A stretch of 64,000 nucleotides of DNA from Maricaulis sp. (GTDB taxonomy: Bacteria; Pseudomonadota; Alphaproteobacteria; Caulobacterales; Maricaulaceae): contig NZ_JADFAJ010000003.1 in the NCBI RefSeq assembly GCF_015665295.1, positions 186,001 through 250,000 of the forward strand, written 5' to 3'. The notes under the pieces were generated by a model. It was not told the origin of the DNA and ran no database searches. It saw only the letters and a list, made by a program, of their open reading frames with translations. Shown one piece after another: positions 15,909 through 24,213 of this stretch. Position 1 is the first letter of the stretch; every line of letters starts with the position of its first letter. The translations under genes were made by a program, and so were the position numbers.

Positions 15909-16742
15909 TCACTGAACCGACAGGTGCAGCAATTCGATAGTGACCCCGCCAAACCCGGCTCGGGTGTGCAGGCGAACCGGCAGATAGGCACCCTCGCCGG
16001 CGATCGGCGCCAGCCACAGAACCAGCGGATGCCGGAGCTCGCGCTCACTGGGATAGTCTTCCGGATCATAACCCGAAATCGGTTCGTACCAAGCATGGCA
16101 GACCAGGGCATCGCCGCGCCAGCCGCGGGTCCGGACCTCATCGCGGCCGACCGTCTCCAGCCGCAAATCATAACGTGCCTTGCCGTCAAAGACCGGCAAA
16201 CGGCCGTCGCACCCCTCACCGCCTTCCAGCCGGCGAGACAATTCGAAGAAGGCCGTCATCGGATCGATGACACTGGTCCGGTCGCTCTCGCTGGCCGGCG
16301 GCACGCCCCAGGATCCGAAAGGCGGTTCGACTTCGGACTGCGCGACCGGGCCGCCGAAATCGACTTCCACAGCGCGCACCTTGCTGCCGGTGCGTTCGAC
16401 ATGGGCATAGCGGGCCGGGTCTCGGGCGCCGGCCCGCCCCGCGCCGGCGACCTCGGCATGAATGTCGAAATCGGTGAACAGGGCAGCCAGTCCCGCAGCC
16501 TCGATCTGGCTGTCTGCCGAATAGGCCTGCGCACCGAAGCGCGCATTCAGGGTGATCTGGCCGACGCGGAAGAACAGGACTGACGAGGCATAGCGCGCCT
16601 CAATGCGCGTCTCGCCGGGCGGGGCATCGGCCGGAAAGGCCGCCTCGTCCGGCATCGCGAGGCCGCCCGCCACGCCGCCCGCCACGCCGACGGCAAGGCC
16701 GAGCCCGAGCGCCACCGTCACAAAAAATCCCTGCACCTGCAT
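15909..16742 (-). CDS. DUF3108 domain-containing exported protein
   Basis: Protein of 277 residues with a hydrophobic Gly/Ala-rich N-terminus (about 5-30) that is a signal peptide or anchor. The body reads as a beta-rich DUF3108 domain: an early segment YASSVLFFRVGQITLNARF, a central GCDGRLPVFDGKARYDLRLE element and a C-terminal PLVLWLAPIAG strand. DUF3108 proteins are envelope proteins of unknown function. It lies 66 bp beyond the edd stop codon on the same strand, so it may be read through from the Entner-Doudoroff operon, although its role need not be linked to sugar metabolism. Confidence 0.75.
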   Translation of the reverse strand: MQVQGFFVTVALGLGLAVGVAGGVAGGLAMPDEAAFPADAPPGETRIEARYASSVLFFRVGQITLNARFGAQAYSADSQIEAAGLAALFTDFDIHAEVAGAGRAGARDPARYAHVERTGSKVRAVEVDFGGPVAQSEVEPPFGSWGVPPASESDRTSVIDPMTAFFELSRRLEGGEGCDGRLPVFDGKARYDLRLETVGRDEVRTRGWRGDALVCHAWYEPISGYDPEDYPSERELRHPLVLWLAPIAGEGAYLPVRLHTRAGFGGVTIELLHLSVQ

Positions 16743-16808
16743 CCTGTCACCCGTTCAGGTCCGCACCGGACCCAGACTGATCCGCTGCTGCGGCAGAATG
16801 ATGGCGTG

Positions 16809-18674
16809 TCAGGCCGAGATCAATGCGTCTTCGGTTTGCGAGGCGGTAATCAGATCAGGGATGGCCAGCGCGCCCTCCTCGGCCGGACCGGCGAGCTGTC
16901 GGAAGCCGGAGAAGAGTTCGCGTCCCATGCCGGCCTGTACGACCGACGGCGCCTCGGCAAGCGGCCTGGCGTCGAAGCCGTCGGCGGTGATCAGCAGCTC
17001 TCCGGTCAGCGCATCGAGCCGGATCACATCGCCGTCCCGGACTTTGGCCAGCGGGCCACCGAGGGCGGCTTCCGGGCTGAGATGGATGGCGGCGGGCACC
17101 TTGCCGGACGCGCCGGACATGCGACCATCGGTGACCAGCGCCACCTTGAAACCGCGATCCTGCAAGGACCCGAGCGCCGGGGTCAGCTTGTGCAGCTCCG
17201 GCATGCCATTGGCCCGCGGGCCCTGAAAGCGCAGCACGGCGATGAAGTCGCGATCAAGCTCGCCGGCCTTGAACCGGTCGAGAAAACTGTCCTGGCTCTC
17301 GAATACAATCGCCGGCGCCTCGACCACGCGGTGCTCTTGCTTGACGGCGGACACCTTGATCACGGCACGGCCGAGCTGGCCGTCGAGCAGTTTCAGCCCG
17401 CCATCGGCGGAGAAGGGTTCGGCGACCGGCCGGACAATCTCCAGATCAGCCGAATCGGCCGGTGACGGCTTCCACATGAGGCCGTCACCATCCGGGAAGG
17501 CATCGGTGGCATAGGCGCGCAGGCCCTGGCCCATCACCGTCTTGACATCCTCGTGCAGAAGACCGGCATCGAGCAGCTCGCGGATCACATAGCCCAGCCC
17601 GCCGGCTGCGTGGAAATGGTTCACATCGGCCGGGCCGTTGGGATAGACGCGGCACAACAGCGGCGTAATGCCCGCCAGCGCGTCGAAATCGCTCCAGTCA
17701 ATCAGGATTCCGGCAGCACGGGCGATCGCGATCAGGTGAATGGTGTGATTGGTCGATCCGCCGGTCGCATGCAGGCCGACGATCGCGTTCACAATGGCCC
17801 GCTCGTCGACGATCTCGCCCATCGGCGCATAGTCGGCCTTGTCGGCGGTGATCGCGGCAGCGCGCTGGGCCGCGGCCCGGGTGAAGGCTTCGCGCATCGG
17901 GTCGGCCGGATTGACAAAGGCGGCGCCGGGAATGTGCAGCCCCATGATCTCCATCAGCATCTGGTTGGAGTTTGCGGTGCCGTAGAAAGTGCAGGTGCCC
18001 GGCGAGTGATAGCTCTTGCTCTCGGCCTCGAGCAGGGCGTCACGCCCGACCTTGCCCTCGGCATAGAGCTGGCGGATCTTGGCCTTTTCCGGATTGGGAA
18101 GGCCGGACCGCATCGGCCCCGCGGGCACGAAGATCACCGGCAGATGACCGAAGCGCAACGCGCCAATCAGGAGACCCGGCACGATCTTGTCGCAAACGCC
18201 GAGGCAAAGCGCCGCGTCGAACATGTTGTGGGACAGGGCGACCGCCGTCGACATGGCAATCACGTCACGCGAGAAGAGCGACAACTCCATGCCCGGCTGG
18301 CCCTGGGTGACGCCGTCACACATCGCCGGCACCCCGCCGGCGACCTGACCGACGGCACCAACCTGGTTGAGCGCCTTCTTGATCAGGCCGGGATAGGGTT
18401 CGAACGGCTGGTGTGCCGACAGCATGTCATTATACGCGGTGACGATGCCGACATTGACCCAGCCGCCATCTTTCAGCGCCCGCTTGTCATCGCCGCCGCA
18501 AGCCGCAAACCCGTGGGCCAGATTGCCACAGGACAGGGTCGAGCGATTGCGACCGCTCTCCCGGGCCCCGGCGACCTGGGCGAGATAGGCGGCGCGCGTC
18601 GCGGCGCTGCGCTGGCGGATCCGGTCGGTGACGTCGCGAAGGGTCGCATTGATCGTCTGGGTCATGCTCGTCAT
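16809..18674 (-). CDS. edd: phosphogluconate dehydratase
   Basis: Cytoplasmic enzyme of 621 residues converting 6-phosphogluconate to 2-keto-3-deoxy-6-phosphogluconate in the Entner-Doudoroff pathway. It belongs to the IlvD/Edd Fe-S dehydratase family: N-terminal [13 protein letters not shown], central [39 protein letters not shown], and C-terminal [17 protein letters not shown], with the Cys ligands of an iron-sulfur cluster visible. Length is typical of Edd (about 600) rather than IlvD (about 560-615), and the operon context settles the choice. The start could be ATG 18674 or ATG 18665. It begins 18 bp after pgl, third in zwf-pgl-edd. No aldolase (eda) or glucokinase follows here. Confidence 0.95.
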   Translation of the reverse strand: MTSMTQTINATLRDVTDRIRQRSAATRAAYLAQVAGARESGRNRSTLSCGNLAHGFAACGGDDKRALKDGGWVNVGIVTAYNDMLSAHQPFEPYPGLIKKALNQVGAVGQVAGGVPAMCDGVTQGQPGMELSLFSRDVIAMSTAVALSHNMFDAALCLGVCDKIVPGLLIGALRFGHLPVIFVPAGPMRSGLPNPEKAKIRQLYAEGKVGRDALLEAESKSYHSPGTCTFYGTANSNQMLMEIMGLHIPGAAFVNPADPMREAFTRAAAQRAAAITADKADYAPMGEIVDERAIVNAIVGLHATGGSTNHTIHLIAIARAAGILIDWSDFDALAGITPLLCRVYPNGPADVNHFHAAGGLGYVIRELLDAGLLHEDVKTVMGQGLRAYATDAFPDGDGLMWKPSPADSADLEIVRPVAEPFSADGGLKLLDGQLGRAVIKVSAVKQEHRVVEAPAIVFESQDSFLDRFKAGELDRDFIAVLRFQGPRANGMPELHKLTPALGSLQDRGFKVALVTDGRMSGASGKVPAAIHLSPEAALGGPLAKVRDGDVIRLDALTGELLITADGFDARPLAEAPSVVQAGMGRELFSGFRQLAGPAEEGALAIPDLITASQTEDALISA

Positions 18675-18692
18675 CTTTCGCTTCGGACGCGG

Positions 18693-19421
18693 TCAGCGCG
18701 TCCAGTGAATATCCGGCCGGTCCTGGTCCGAGCGCAGCAGGGCGCGCACCGGCATGTCGGCGACCGGGCCATCGGCCAGCGCGGCTTCGAGCGCCCTTTT
18801 CTTGCTTTCGCCGGCCAGCAGCAGCAGGCTCATCCCGGCGCCGGCCAGGGCCGCGCGGGTCAGGGTGATGCGGTCGGTCAGGGCGCCGGTGACGGCGGTC
18901 TGCTTGGCCCGAATGGCGGCCACCGGCGGACCGCTTTCGGCCAGCGCCGCATCAAGCCCGTCGGCGCGCGGGAACCAGGACGCCGTATGCCCGTCCTCTC
19001 CCATGCCGAGAATGACAACATCCGGCGGGAAGGCGATGTCGGCAAGACGGTCGGTGATATCGGCCAGGCCATCAATTGGCGTATCACCCGGCGCCTTGAG
19101 CCCGACCAGGCGTGCTGCCGCCGCTTTCCCGGTCATCAGCGTCGACGCCAGAAAGCTCTCGTTCGAGCCCGGCGTGCCGGGCTCGACCCAGCGTTCATCG
19201 ACCAGCACCACCGTTACCTTCGACCAGTCCAGATCGGTATCGGCGAGCGTCTTGTAAAGGGCTTCCGGGGTCGATCCGCCGGACACGGCGAAGACCGCCT
19301 TGCCACGCGCTGCGATCGCCGCGGACAGGGCTCGCGTGATCGGCCCGGCAAGCGCCTGCGCCATGGCGGCCTTGTCGGCATGCTCGGTGAGGTCGGGCAA
19401 GGTGCTAGTTGCCAAGGGCAT
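18693..19421 (-). CDS. pgl: 6-phosphogluconolactonase
   Basis: Soluble enzyme of 242 residues hydrolysing 6-phosphogluconolactone, of the NagB/glucosamine-6-phosphate-isomerase-like DevB type. Visible are an early FAVSGGSTPEALY phosphate-binding loop, VVLVDERWVEPG, and VILGMGEDGHTASWFPRA near the active site. The ATG at 19421 has GGGAG seven bases upstream and lies inside the end of zwf, giving a 17-bp overlap and suggesting translational coupling. The longer frame to 19604 would be wholly inside zwf and has the low-complexity composition of a shadow. It links the Zwf and Edd steps. Confidence 0.95.
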   Translation of the reverse strand: MPLATSTLPDLTEHADKAAMAQALAGPITRALSAAIAARGKAVFAVSGGSTPEALYKTLADTDLDWSKVTVVLVDERWVEPGTPGSNESFLASTLMTGKAAAARLVGLKAPGDTPIDGLADITDRLADIAFPPDVVILGMGEDGHTASWFPRADGLDAALAESGPPVAAIRAKQTAVTGALTDRITLTRAALAGAGMSLLLLAGESKKRALEAALADGPVADMPVRALLRSDQDRPDIHWTR

Positions 19422-20880
19422 CAAACCACTCCCTTTCCTCACGCGCGAGCAGCAGGGCCGACTGGGTCGGACCGTCCGTGCCGGCCTGGTAGCCATAGAG
19501 CTTGGCCTGGCTGTCTTCCCAGGACTGGATGATGCCGTCGACCCAGCGCCAGGCCGCCTCGACCTCGTCGCGCCGCATGAACAGGCTGAGATTGCCGCGG
19601 ACAACGGCCATCAGCAGACGCTCATAGGCATCGGGATAGTCGTGATCAAAATGTTCGGCATAAGCGAGATTGAGCGGCACATAGCGCAGGCGCAGACCAC
19701 CCGGCCCCGGATCCTTGGTCATCAGCATCAGCTTGACGCCCTCGTCGGGCTGAAGGCGGATCACCAGCCGGTTGGGATGCATCGCCCCTTCGGCGGCGCC
19801 GACCACATCATGCGGGATCGGCTTGAACTGGACGATGATTTCCGAGCGCCGCGACGCCATGCGCTTGCCGGTGCGCAGGTAAAATGGCACGCCGGCCCAG
19901 CGCCAGTTATCGACATGGGCCCGCACGCCGACAAAGGTCTCGGTCTGGGTGGCATGACCGACTTCCTCGGCATAGCCGGGCACGGTCTCGCCATCGACGG
20001 CACCGGCCTGGTATTGGCCACGCACCACATCCTGCATCACATTGGCTGCTGTGACCGGCCGCAGAGCCTTGAGGACCTTCAGCTTCTCGGTGCGAACCGC
20101 ATCCGGGTCGAGCGAGGCCGGCGGTTCCATGGCGACCAGGCAGGCCAGTTGCAGAAGGTGGTTCTGGACCATGTCGCGCAGCGCGCCGGAGCGGTCGTAA
20201 TAGCTCGCCCGCTTGCCCGCCCCCAGCGATTCCGCAACCGTGATCTGGACGTGGTCGATCCCGTTGGCATTCCAGATCGGTTCGAACAGATAATTGGCAA
20301 AGCGCAGGATGAGAAGGTTCTGGACCGTCTCCTTGCCGAGATAATGGTCGATCCGGAAGATATTATTCTCCAGGAAGACCTCGCCGACCTTGTCATTGAT
20401 CGCCCGGGCCGTGTGATAGTTCGAGCCGATCGGCTTCTCCAGCACGATGCGCGCATTCGGTGTGTTGAGGCGGTGCGCGGCGAGGCCGGCACAGATCGCG
20501 CCATAGATCGAGGGCGGCAGGGCGAGATAGTAGAGCCGGATCTTGTTCTCGTCGGGATCCAGCGCAGCGGCCAAATCGCTCCAGCCCGCCGTCTCGCTGG
20601 TCGCATCAACCGAGACATAGGTCAGCCGCCCGGCGAACTGCGCCCATTTGGCACGACGTTCGGCGGAGGTTTTGCCACTGATCACATGGGTCGCAGCCAT
20701 TTCCTGGAAGGCACGCGATTCCATCGAGTCGCGCGAGGCGCAGATGATCCGGCTGTCCTCCGTGATCTGGCCATCGCACCAGCGGTGAAACAGGGCCGGG
20801 ATGAGCTTGCGCAGAGCAAGATCTCCGGTGGCACCAAAGACTACGATATCAAAGGGTTCAACGGGTACGAGTTCGGCCAT
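19405..20880 (-). CDS. zwf: glucose-6-phosphate 1-dehydrogenase
   Basis: Cytoplasmic enzyme of 491 residues oxidising glucose-6-phosphate to 6-phosphogluconolactone with NAD(P)+. The N-terminal Rossmann motif is FGATGDLALRKL (about 15-26). The substrate/active-site motif RIDHYLGKE lies near residue 180, with a following FEPIWNANGIDHVQI. Length matches the family. The start is ATG 20880 with AGGAAG upstream. It is the first gene of zwf-pgl-edd and is divergent from hemN; a 15-bp inverted repeat lies 61-75 bp upstream of the start. Confidence 0.97.
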   Translation of the reverse strand: MAELVPVEPFDIVVFGATGDLALRKLIPALFHRWCDGQITEDSRIICASRDSMESRAFQEMAATHVISGKTSAERRAKWAQFAGRLTYVSVDATSETAGWSDLAAALDPDENKIRLYYLALPPSIYGAICAGLAAHRLNTPNARIVLEKPIGSNYHTARAINDKVGEVFLENNIFRIDHYLGKETVQNLLILRFANYLFEPIWNANGIDHVQITVAESLGAGKRASYYDRSGALRDMVQNHLLQLACLVAMEPPASLDPDAVRTEKLKVLKALRPVTAANVMQDVVRGQYQAGAVDGETVPGYAEEVGHATQTETFVGVRAHVDNWRWAGVPFYLRTGKRMASRRSEIIVQFKPIPHDVVGAAEGAMHPNRLVIRLQPDEGVKLMLMTKDPGPGGLRLRYVPLNLAYAEHFDHDYPDAYERLLMAVVRGNLSLFMRRDEVEAAWRWVDGIIQSWEDSQAKLYGYQAGTDGPTQSALLLAREEREWFDALGN

Positions 20881-20940
20881 GTCCGGCTTCCTGCTTGACG
20901 TTTTCAGGCGATGGAGCGCCTTAATCCTGCGATCATGTTA

Positions 20941-20955
20941 CCCCTAACATAGGGG
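20941..20955. promoter_or_regulatory. inverted repeat in the zwf-hemN spacer
   Basis: CCCCTA ACA TAGGGG is a perfect 6+3+6 inverted repeat, 60 bp before the zwf start codon and about 130 bp from hemN. Its position suits an operator for the Entner-Doudoroff operon; the cognate regulator is unknown. No FNR-type TTGAT-N4-ATCAA box was found before hemN. Confidence 0.45.
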
Positions 20956-21083
20956 CTTCACCCGGTCGACCTCCAACTCCATATTGTCACGATCAGATCA
21001 ATGGTCCAGCTGCGCGCTTTGGGCGCATGCCCCTGCGACGGGGCCGGGGATAATCTCACAAGAAAATTATGGAGACCCCGATC

Positions 21084-22421
21084 ATGCCCGCCGCCCGCAC
21101 TGCCGACGCGCCGCGTTTCATGGCAAAATATGCGCTTGAATCCGTGCCGCGCTACACCTCCTACCCGCCGGCAACCGGCTTTGTGGACACGGTGGGCTTG
21201 GCGGACTGGACCGCCTGGATGGACGCGCAGCCGGCGGCGCCGAACCTGTCGATCTATGTCCACATCCCGTTCTGCCGCTCGATGTGCTGGTATTGCGGCT
21301 GTCATACCACCATCCCCAACCGCCACGACCGGGTGGCGCGATATCTTGAAGCGCTTGACACCGACATCTTGCGCCGGGCGGCGCTGATGCCGGGAGACGC
21401 CCGGGTCCGCCATGTCCATTTCGGTGGCGGCTCCCCGGACATGCTCAAACCGGACGAGTTCCGCCGCATCATGACCCGGCTGCGCACGTGTTTCGACCTT
21501 GCGCCGGATGCTGAAATCGCCGTCGAGCTCGACCCGCGCGGGGTGAGCGAACCGCTCTGCCACGCGATGGCAGAGGCCGGTGTAAACCGCGCCAGCCTCG
21601 GGGTGCAGGACCTGTCGGAGGAGGTACAATTGCTGATCCACCGCATCCAGCCGCGCGGCACGATTGAAACCGCGGTCGGACGGCTGCACGCGGCCGGAAT
21701 CACGGCGATCAATATGGACATGATGTACGGTCTGCCCGGCCAGACAGGTGAGCGGATTGTGGCGACGGCGCAGGCCATCGCCGACATGCGAGCCGACCGG
21801 GTCTCGGTGTTCGGTTACGCCCATGTGCCCTGGTTCAAGAAACACCAGCGCGCCATACCCGAGACACGCCTGCCCGGGGCTGCGGAACGCTTCGAGCAGA
21901 TGATCATGGCGGCCCGAACGCTCGGCGAGCTCGGCTATGAGGCCATCGGCTTTGACCACTTCGCACGACCGGACGACCCGCTTGCGACAGCAGCCCGGCA
22001 AGGCTCCCTGCGCCGGAATTTCCAGGGCTATACCACCGACCCGTCCGATCTCATGCTCGGACTGGGGGCCTCGGCGATCAGCGAATGCGCCCAGGGCTAT
22101 GTCCAGACCGAAGCCGATCCGGTGCGCTATGCGGGTGCCGTCATGGAAGGCCGTGACATGCTGGTCCGGGGCGTGTCGCGGTCGCACGAGGCACGCGCCA
22201 CCGGGGCCCGGCTCGCAACCCTTCTTTGCCGGTTCTCGCTGCCGCTGAACGGGCAGGACCGCCTCGACCCGCTGGACGACATGATCGCTGACGGGCTGGT
22301 CCGGATCGAGGAGAACCGCCTGCTCGTCACCCCGGCGGGCAAGCCGTATGTCCGCAACGTCGCCGCCCGTCTGGATCCGGCTTTCAGACTGGCTGCGGAT
22401 CGCCACAGCCTCGCGGTCTGA
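21084..22421 (+). CDS. hemN: oxygen-independent coproporphyrinogen III oxidase
   Basis: Cytoplasmic radical SAM enzyme of 445 residues that decarboxylates coproporphyrinogen III to protoporphyrinogen IX without oxygen. The [4Fe-4S]/SAM motif is CRSMCWYC (Cys64, Cys68, Cys71) with the HemN-typical extra Cys two residues later. Further HemN features are VHFGGGSPDML, the ELDPRGV segment, SLGVQDL, NMDMMYGLPGQT and the C-terminal HemN domain. The start at 21084 has GGAGA upstream; an in-frame ATG at 21069 is an alternative without a good site. It implies heme synthesis under low oxygen. It is divergent from zwf and not in an operon with tamA, which follows after a 71-bp gap. Confidence 0.95.
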   Translation: MPAARTADAPRFMAKYALESVPRYTSYPPATGFVDTVGLADWTAWMDAQPAAPNLSIYVHIPFCRSMCWYCGCHTTIPNRHDRVARYLEALDTDILRRAALMPGDARVRHVHFGGGSPDMLKPDEFRRIMTRLRTCFDLAPDAEIAVELDPRGVSEPLCHAMAEAGVNRASLGVQDLSEEVQLLIHRIQPRGTIETAVGRLHAAGITAINMDMMYGLPGQTGERIVATAQAIADMRADRVSVFGYAHVPWFKKHQRAIPETRLPGAAERFEQMIMAARTLGELGYEAIGFDHFARPDDPLATAARQGSLRRNFQGYTTDPSDLMLGLGASAISECAQGYVQTEADPVRYAGAVMEGRDMLVRGVSRSHEARATGARLATLLCRFSLPLNGQDRLDPLDDMIADGLVRIEENRLLVTPAGKPYVRNVAARLDPAFRLAADRHSLAV

Positions 22422-22492
22422 CGCCATAAAAGGGGAGGACAGTCGGCGGCCCTCGCCCTATAAAACCGGATCGCGTTCCAAGGTGACCCGGT

Positions 22493-24211
22493 TTGAGAAC
22501 CGCCCTTCTGACAGCTCTCGTCCTGCTTTCCTGCGCAGCGGCCCACGCCGAACCCCTGGCGCGGGTGCAAGGCGTTCGCGATGCCGGATTGCTGGCCGCG
22601 CTCGAAATCGCGATCGGAGAGCGCGACACGTCGGCCGACGCTCCGGCGACCAGCGCCATGCGCGATGCCCGGACGGCCGCCGACCGGGCTCGTCGATTGC
22701 TGCGTTCACGCGGCTATTACGCCGCCCGGGTCGACACTTTTGTCGATGAGACCGGCGGGGCCCGTCTGCGCATCCTGCCGGGCCCCCAATTCACGCTCGG
22801 CCGGATTGATGTGAATGCCGCCGGCGATGCGCAGGCCCGCGACCACGCGCTCGCCGCCATTCCACTGGACCGGGGAGCGCCCTTGCTCGCCCAGCCGGTC
22901 ATTGATGCCGAGGCGCGAGCCTTGCGCACCCTGCAGAATGAGGGCTGGCCCGACGCCGAGCTGCTCGAACGCGAAGTCGTGATCGACCATGCCGGCCGGG
23001 ACGGGCTGATCACCTTCCGTTTCCAACCCGGCCCGTTCTCGCGCTACGGCGAGGTCAGCCGCGACACCGGCAACTGGGATCCGCAATTCATCGCCCGCAT
23101 CTCGCCCCTGCCCCGCGGCGGCGTGGCCAGCCGCGCGGAAATGCTGGCCTATCAGCGCCGGCTCGACAGCCTGGCCAGTGTCCGCTCGGCCCGTGTCACC
23201 CTTGGTCCTGTTGTCGAAGGCAGCGAGGAGCGCGGCATCGCGGTCACACTGACCGAAGCCGAGCGTCACACCGTGGAAACCGGGTTGAGCTATTCCACCA
23301 GCGAGGGTGCCGGCGGCGATGTCCGCTGGACCCGGCGCAACATGTTCGGCCGCGACGAGACGCTGACCCTGTCGGCCACGCTCGCGACACTGAACCAGTC
23401 CGCGACCGCACGCCTGGAACGACCGCACTGGCGGCGCCATGCCCAGACGCTTTTCCTGCATTCCGGCCTGGCCCGCGAAACCACCGACGCCTATGACCAG
23501 GACGAGGTCGAGGCAGGTGTCGAGATTATCCGCCGGTCCGGCCAGCGCCGGACCTATGGCGCCGGCATCACGCTCGACAGCTCGCAAGTCACGGACGTCA
23601 CCGGTGAGCGGGACATCGTGACGACCGCCCTCGACCTGTCCGGGGGCTATGACAGCCGCAATGACCCGCTCGACCCGACCGAAGGCCTGCGCGCCACCTT
23701 GCGGGTCACACCGGCCCTGACCTTTGGCGATGAAGATGGACGCTATGTCAGCGTTGAGGCCCGTGCGTCAGCCTATCACCGCCTCAGCGAGACGATTGTG
23801 GCGGCGACCCGGCTGCGGATCGGCTCGGTGCTCGGCACCTCGGCAACCAGCCTCGCTGCCGACCAGCGCTTCTTCGCCGGCGGCGGCGGATCGGCGCGCG
23901 GCTTCGAATACCAGTCGCTCAGCCCGGTCGGCAGCGACGGCCGGCCCTTTGGAGGGCTGTCCGTGTTGGAAGTCTCGACCGAGCTGCGCTGGCGGGTGAC
24001 ACCGCAATGGGGCGCGGTCGCCTTCATCGACAATGCCATAGCCTCGGACCAGCACGCGCCGGAATTCAGCGGGATGCGGACGGCGATCGGCGTCGGTGCC
24101 CGCTATTACTTCGATTTCGCGCCGGTCCGCATCGATATTGCCACCCCGGTTGATCGCCGCGCGGGCGAGCCGGCCGTGCAGATTTACCTCAGCCTCGGCC
24201 AGGCCTTCTGA
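22493..24211 (+). CDS. tamA: outer-membrane assembly protein TamA
   Basis: Outer-membrane protein of 572 residues in the BamA/Omp85 family. It has a signal peptide (about residues 1-19, ending AAAHA), N-terminal POTRA domains (about 20-250) and a 16-strand barrel (about 255-572). The barrel includes the hallmark FFAGGGGSARGFEYQSL near residue 460 and ends in an aromatic residue. TamA works with TamB in envelope assembly and lipid transport. The start codon is TTG at 22493 with AAGGTGA seven bases upstream; no nearer ATG keeps the signal peptide. tamB begins two bases after the tamA stop, a conserved pairing that supports both calls. Confidence 0.93.
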   Translation: MRTALLTALVLLSCAAAHAEPLARVQGVRDAGLLAALEIAIGERDTSADAPATSAMRDARTAADRARRLLRSRGYYAARVDTFVDETGGARLRILPGPQFTLGRIDVNAAGDAQARDHALAAIPLDRGAPLLAQPVIDAEARALRTLQNEGWPDAELLEREVVIDHAGRDGLITFRFQPGPFSRYGEVSRDTGNWDPQFIARISPLPRGGVASRAEMLAYQRRLDSLASVRSARVTLGPVVEGSEERGIAVTLTEAERHTVETGLSYSTSEGAGGDVRWTRRNMFGRDETLTLSATLATLNQSATARLERPHWRRHAQTLFLHSGLARETTDAYDQDEVEAGVEIIRRSGQRRTYGAGITLDSSQVTDVTGERDIVTTALDLSGGYDSRNDPLDPTEGLRATLRVTPALTFGDEDGRYVSVEARASAYHRLSETIVAATRLRIGSVLGTSATSLAADQRFFAGGGGSARGFEYQSLSPVGSDGRPFGGLSVLEVSTELRWRVTPQWGAVAFIDNAIASDQHAPEFSGMRTAIGVGARYYFDFAPVRIDIATPVDRRAGEPAVQIYLSLGQAF

Positions 24212-24213
24212 GC

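Noticed and set aside
15641-16219. Minus-strand open frame of 192 codons overlapping the DUF3108 gene
   Set aside because: Different frame from the DUF3108 gene, Arg/Ala-rich low-complexity product, no ribosome binding site.
17553-19532. Plus-strand open frame opposite edd and pgl
   Set aside because: Spans two convincing genes on the other strand and has no motif.
20881-21083. FNR box upstream of hemN
   Set aside because: The nearest candidates do not fit TTGAT-N4-ATCAA at the required spacing.
20958-22427. Minus-strand open frame of 489 codons opposite hemN
   Set aside because: Shadow of a clear radical SAM gene; no recognisable motifs.
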